Assembly (NCBI GenBank): GCA_027485695.1
Contig: JAIXQO010000005.1
Span: 1-64,000 of the forward strand
Source of the DNA: Pseudomonadota bacterium
GTDB taxonomy: Bacteria; Bdellovibrionota; UBA1018
Reading direction: 5' to 3'
DNA: 64,000 bases
Under the pieces are notes generated by a model, which was not told where the DNA came from, made no database searches, and saw only the letters and a list, made by a program, of their open reading frames with translations. The position numbers and the translations under genes are program-made. Positions 61,144 through 64,000 of this stretch are shown piece after piece (position 1 is the first letter of the stretch; every line of letters starts with the position of its first letter).

Positions 61144-62754
61144 ATGCGTGCAATTGAACTATTTCTTGTCTGTCTACTGAGTTTTTCTACCATAGAGGCT
61201 CGTGCAAATCCGAGCGTCGACAGACTTGAGAATGTCGCGATCTATCAGCCACAAAATGGCCAATTTCTTGAGCACCAAGACATCTACTGGAACCGATTCG
61301 GTCAGATCGTTCAAATTACGCCGACAAAAACAACATCACTCAACCTACCGCAAAGGTATGTGATTCCCGGAATGGTCGATAGTCACATTCATTTTTTCCA
61401 AAGCGGCGGACTCTATGCCCGCCCCGATGTTTTGGACCTGCGCAAGATCCGCGACTATGCAGTAGAAACCCAATGGACCAAGTCCAAGTGGCGAGAATGG
61501 TTGAACGCATACGCCGCCATGGGAATTACGAGCGTCATCGACGTAGGCGGACCCTTCTGGAATCTAGACATCGAACGCATGGCCCAAAACGACCCGATGC
61601 TCGCGCGGGTTTCCGTGGCCGGACCTTTGATCTCGAACTACGACGCTACCAATCTCAAACAACCCGACTCCCCTTACACGTTGATCAAAACATTTGAAGA
61701 TGTACGCAACGAGGTCGCACGTCAGATCCAAGCCGGATTTAGATTCATCAAGATCTGGTGGATTGATGACGTGAATCTACGTGAGCAATCGATTCGCCAC
61801 ATTCAAGCCCTAGGAAAACCAATTTTTTTCCACTCGTCAGATGTACCCATGGTGAAACACGCGATCAGCTTAGGCGTTGATTTCCTGGTTCATTCGCCGG
61901 ATACCCATTTCCTGGCCCAAGATCCTGAACTGCCGCCGCTGCTCGATTCTGCAGTAAAACGTAAGCCGTTGTTTCTCAGTCCGACCCTCTTGGTCTCCCG
62001 TAACTACCGTCGCGGCATGGACGGAAATTTCAATCCGACCCCATTCGAAGTGGATCATGCCGATCCTCGTATTTTGTTTTCATTCAACGATCACAAATTC
62101 CTGAAGCTTCGATTCCCCACACCTGAAAGAATCGAAGCGAATCGACAAGAGAGTATCCGGATCAACTCCAACGCAAAATACTTGTTCGACCACGGCCTCA
62201 TCACCACCGTCGGTACGGATGCTGGGAATACGGGTACGCTTCATGGAACTTCGTTTTTTGACGAAATGGACGAGATGCTCCGGATCGGAATGTCACCGGT
62301 CGACGTCTTGAATGCGGCGACGATCAATGCTGCAAGAGTACTCAAAAGAGACCGTTGGTTGGGCCTCGTGAAACCGGGCTACCAAGCTGATCTGGTGGTT
62401 TTGCGAGACAATCCTCTCATTCGATTTGAAACCTTGCGATTTCCGCTATCGGTATTCCGATCCGGTGTTCTCGTAAATCGTTTCGCCTCTGATGAAACTC
62501 AAGTTTTGAGAACCCTGATTCGCGCTCAACTGCAGAGATTTTCCGGTGTATCATTGTCGCCGGATTTTTTAGTGACGGACTTCAGCCCGAGCTTGCAATG
62601 GGCTCTGCCTGCACCACCTCGCCCAATCACCATCGAAGTCCCTGGAAAAGCTTTGGTGCAAGGAGGGGCAGAGGCACAACCGGCTGTCGCCAAAGTCGTA
62701 TTTGATCGGTCGATCAACCGCTACCGTGTAATATCGATTGAACGTCGGCTGTAG
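61144..62754 (+). CDS. Secreted amidohydrolase-family protein
   Basis: A 536-residue exported metal-dependent hydrolase (signal ending IEARA, residue 21). After a small beta domain, the metal site begins VIPGMVDSHIHFFQSGG (HxH near residues 81-83). A Lys in RFIKIWWIDDV may be the bridging carbamate. HSSDVPMVKHA and VHSPDTHF give further histidines, and TTVGTDAGNTGTLHG carries the final Asp. The C-terminus has LVKPGYQADLVVL and the usual composite domain. This resembles imidazolonepropionase-related amidohydrolases, several of which are secreted dipeptidases. Substrate unknown. Confidence 0.82.
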   Translation: MRAIELFLVCLLSFSTIEARANPSVDRLENVAIYQPQNGQFLEHQDIYWNRFGQIVQITPTKTTSLNLPQRYVIPGMVDSHIHFFQSGGLYARPDVLDLRKIRDYAVETQWTKSKWREWLNAYAAMGITSVIDVGGPFWNLDIERMAQNDPMLARVSVAGPLISNYDATNLKQPDSPYTLIKTFEDVRNEVARQIQAGFRFIKIWWIDDVNLREQSIRHIQALGKPIFFHSSDVPMVKHAISLGVDFLVHSPDTHFLAQDPELPPLLDSAVKRKPLFLSPTLLVSRNYRRGMDGNFNPTPFEVDHADPRILFSFNDHKFLKLRFPTPERIEANRQESIRINSNAKYLFDHGLITTVGTDAGNTGTLHGTSFFDEMDEMLRIGMSPVDVLNAATINAARVLKRDRWLGLVKPGYQADLVVLRDNPLIRFETLRFPLSVFRSGVLVNRFASDETQVLRTLIRAQLQRFSGVSLSPDFLVTDFSPSLQWALPAPPRPITIEVPGKALVQGGAEAQPAVAKVVFDRSINRYRVISIERRL

Positions 62755-62828
62755 AATTTTCCACTCAAACTGGGAATCATACCCGTGAACACGGTGTCTT
62801 TTTTTAGTTACAGGCGTATGATGTCGTA

Positions 62829-63716
62829 ATGGGTTCCTCGTCCACTGCGCGCTGTTTTTTCTGGGTCGGCCTGAGCTCGCTCGCCTTCTCACTGATGGCG
62901 CTTTTTATTAAGATTGGCGCCGAGACGTTGCCGAACTCTATTCTGATTTTCGCGCGCAGCTTCGTGATGCTTATTTTAGTCACCTTGCTTTGTTTGAAAA
63001 AGAAATCTCCGCTTCGTTCGAATCATTGGAGAAAACTCGTCCTTCGTGGTCTAGCAGGGAGCGGAAGCCTCGCACTCTACGTGCTCACGGTCTCTCGCAT
63101 ACACCTTTCGTCAGCGGTGCTGCTCACGAGCTTGGCACCTATCTTTGTCGTTTTCTTCTCTTGGCTTTTTTTGAATGAGGCCATCAGCCGCAAAACCTTG
63201 TTCTGGGTTTTCTTCTCCATCGCGGGAGTCGCGTTCGTTACGAGTCCTTGGCAACAAGGCCAGAACTCAGAACTCATCATCGGCGCCGTGACTGGATTGA
63301 CGAGCGCTGCATGCGCTGCGGCAGCATATACGACGATCCGTTCCATGAGTGGCAAGGTCGAATCCGAAGTGATTGTTTTCTATTTCTCGTGGATCGCGAG
63401 CCTGCTTTCGGCGCCGTTTGCAATTCAAGATTGGATCGATCTTTATCTTCCAGCAACCAGTTACGTCGTCCTCATACTCATAGGACTACTCGGTTTCCTG
63501 GGTCAGCTGTTTATGACGTACGGCTATAAATTCGGCAGTGCGACGCTCGCAAGCTCGTTTGGACTGCTCTCCATCGTTCTGAGCACCGCCTGGAGTATCG
63601 TTTTCCTCGACGATCATCTCACTTGGGCGAATACGCTGGGTACGGTTGTCATTCTACTCGGCGTCTGGCAAGTGAGTCAGAATCCTGTGGGACTCCGCGA
63701 CACGCAGCAAAAATAA
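62829..63716 (+). CDS. EamA/DMT-superfamily transporter
   Basis: A 295-residue, ten-helix transporter with two EamA repeats (about 8-140 and 155-290). LSSLAFSLMALFIKIGAETL and SRIHLSSAVLLTSLAPIFVV are typical of the family. It lacks the D-x-L-x-RYP string of the other two DMT proteins in this window, so it belongs to a different branch. Substrate unknown. Confidence 0.87.
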   Translation: MGSSSTARCFFWVGLSSLAFSLMALFIKIGAETLPNSILIFARSFVMLILVTLLCLKKKSPLRSNHWRKLVLRGLAGSGSLALYVLTVSRIHLSSAVLLTSLAPIFVVFFSWLFLNEAISRKTLFWVFFSIAGVAFVTSPWQQGQNSELIIGAVTGLTSAACAAAAYTTIRSMSGKVESEVIVFYFSWIASLLSAPFAIQDWIDLYLPATSYVVLILIGLLGFLGQLFMTYGYKFGSATLASSFGLLSIVLSTAWSIVFLDDHLTWANTLGTVVILLGVWQVSQNPVGLRDTQQK

Positions 63717-63897
63717 ACATCCAATAGATAACTTATAAAAACTTAGTAACGCTGAGCGCTTTCGACGCTCTTCGTATATTTCTCCCCCCCTCTTCCAAAA
63801 AATTTTCCTTTGGAATAAACAATTCGCCTGGATTTCGGCGCCCTCCCGGTCCCGGTGAGGCGAACGAAATCTTTCCAGAAATCGGGGGATTTCATCC

Positions 63898-64000
63898 ATG
63901 AAGAGATTAGGGGTAGGGGTTTTCGGACTCGCCGTTCTGGCAAGTCTCGCGGGCTGTTCCAATCAGTCCAATCAAAAAGTACAAAACATCGAAGCCGTCG
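63898..64000 (+). CDS. Lipoprotein (partial, runs off right edge)
   Basis: ATG 63898 follows GGGGGA by about ten bases. The visible 34 residues are a lipoprotein signal, MKRLGVGVFGLAVLASLAGC, with Cys20, then SNQSNQKVQNIEAV. The rest lies outside the window. The gap 63717-63897 holds a weak GAGCG/CGCTC hairpin (63754-63770) and an AT-rich stretch. Confidence 0.6.
   Translation, partial: MKRLGVGVFGLAVLASLAGCSNQSNQKVQNIEAV

Noticed and set aside
1..64000. CRISPR arrays, insertion sequences or prophage
   Set aside because: I saw no regularly spaced repeats, transposase motifs or phage structural genes when reading through the window.

Overview
The window is a 64 kb stretch of chromosome from a flagellated Gram-negative bacterium. 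Lipid A enzyme LpxH, BON and YceI proteins, many lipoproteins and outer-membrane proteins indicate a diderm envelope. Flagellins starting MGLRINTN, a TrmFO folate-dependent tRNA methyltransferase, a lexA-imuA-imuB-dnaE2 mutagenesis cassette, PilZ proteins and many secreted proteins of unknown function fit a Bdellovibrionota-like or other former deltaproteobacterial lineage. That placement is an inference from gene content; no rRNA or tRNA gene was seen. Genes are tightly packed, with many ATGA/TGATG stop-start overlaps. I saw no insertion sequence, prophage or CRISPR array.

Layout. 0-3.8 kb: partial YceI, three poorly known genes, tadA and a membrane PilZ protein. 3.9-7.1 kb: proline catabolism dehydrogenase coupled to a YkgJ Cys-cluster protein and a GNAT acetyltransferase. 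7.1-9.5 kb: a compact chemotaxis-like signalling operon (CheA-like kinase without the CheW-binding domain, CheY, STAS-CheX fusion). 9.6-16 kb: GT87 mannosyltransferase-like protein, DMT transporter, rarA, nadK, a run of tandem hairpins, recN. 16-20.9 kb: secreted proteins, including a transglutaminase-elicitor-like protein, stress-type envelope proteins and a FlaG-like protein.

20.9-25 kb holds a four-gene, translationally coupled operon for an isonitrile (isocyanide) metabolite: PvcA/IsnA-type synthase, PvcB/IsnB-type dioxygenase, aromatic-hydroxylase-type FAD monooxygenase and a HAD phosphatase. 25-34.5 kb: lpxH, lipoproteins, two flagellin genes, meaB, a tiny lipoprotein coupled to a secreted protein, an M48 protease and a PPK2 kinase.

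34.6-41.4 kb is the most unusual region. A putative outer-membrane protein, a TPR lipoprotein, a 749-residue inner-membrane protein that joins FliF-like periplasmic ring modules to a complete FliG-like rotor domain, then MotA, MotB and a secreted protein form one operon. No other flagellar structural gene lies beside it. It looks like a MotAB-driven, envelope-spanning motor distinct from the ordinary flagellum.

41.4-54 kb: zinc-ribbon/SH3 and PilZ proteins, then the SOS mutasome under a perfect 18-bp inverted repeat that also covers the lexA ribosome binding site, then an RNA m5U methyltransferase, an M14 carboxypeptidase, DedA, a Xer recombinase and, divergently, trmFO with a DMT transporter. 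55-64 kb: surface lipoproteins, a kexin-like subtilase coupled to a possible separately encoded pro-domain, a secreted amidohydrolase, a third DMT transporter and the start of another lipoprotein.
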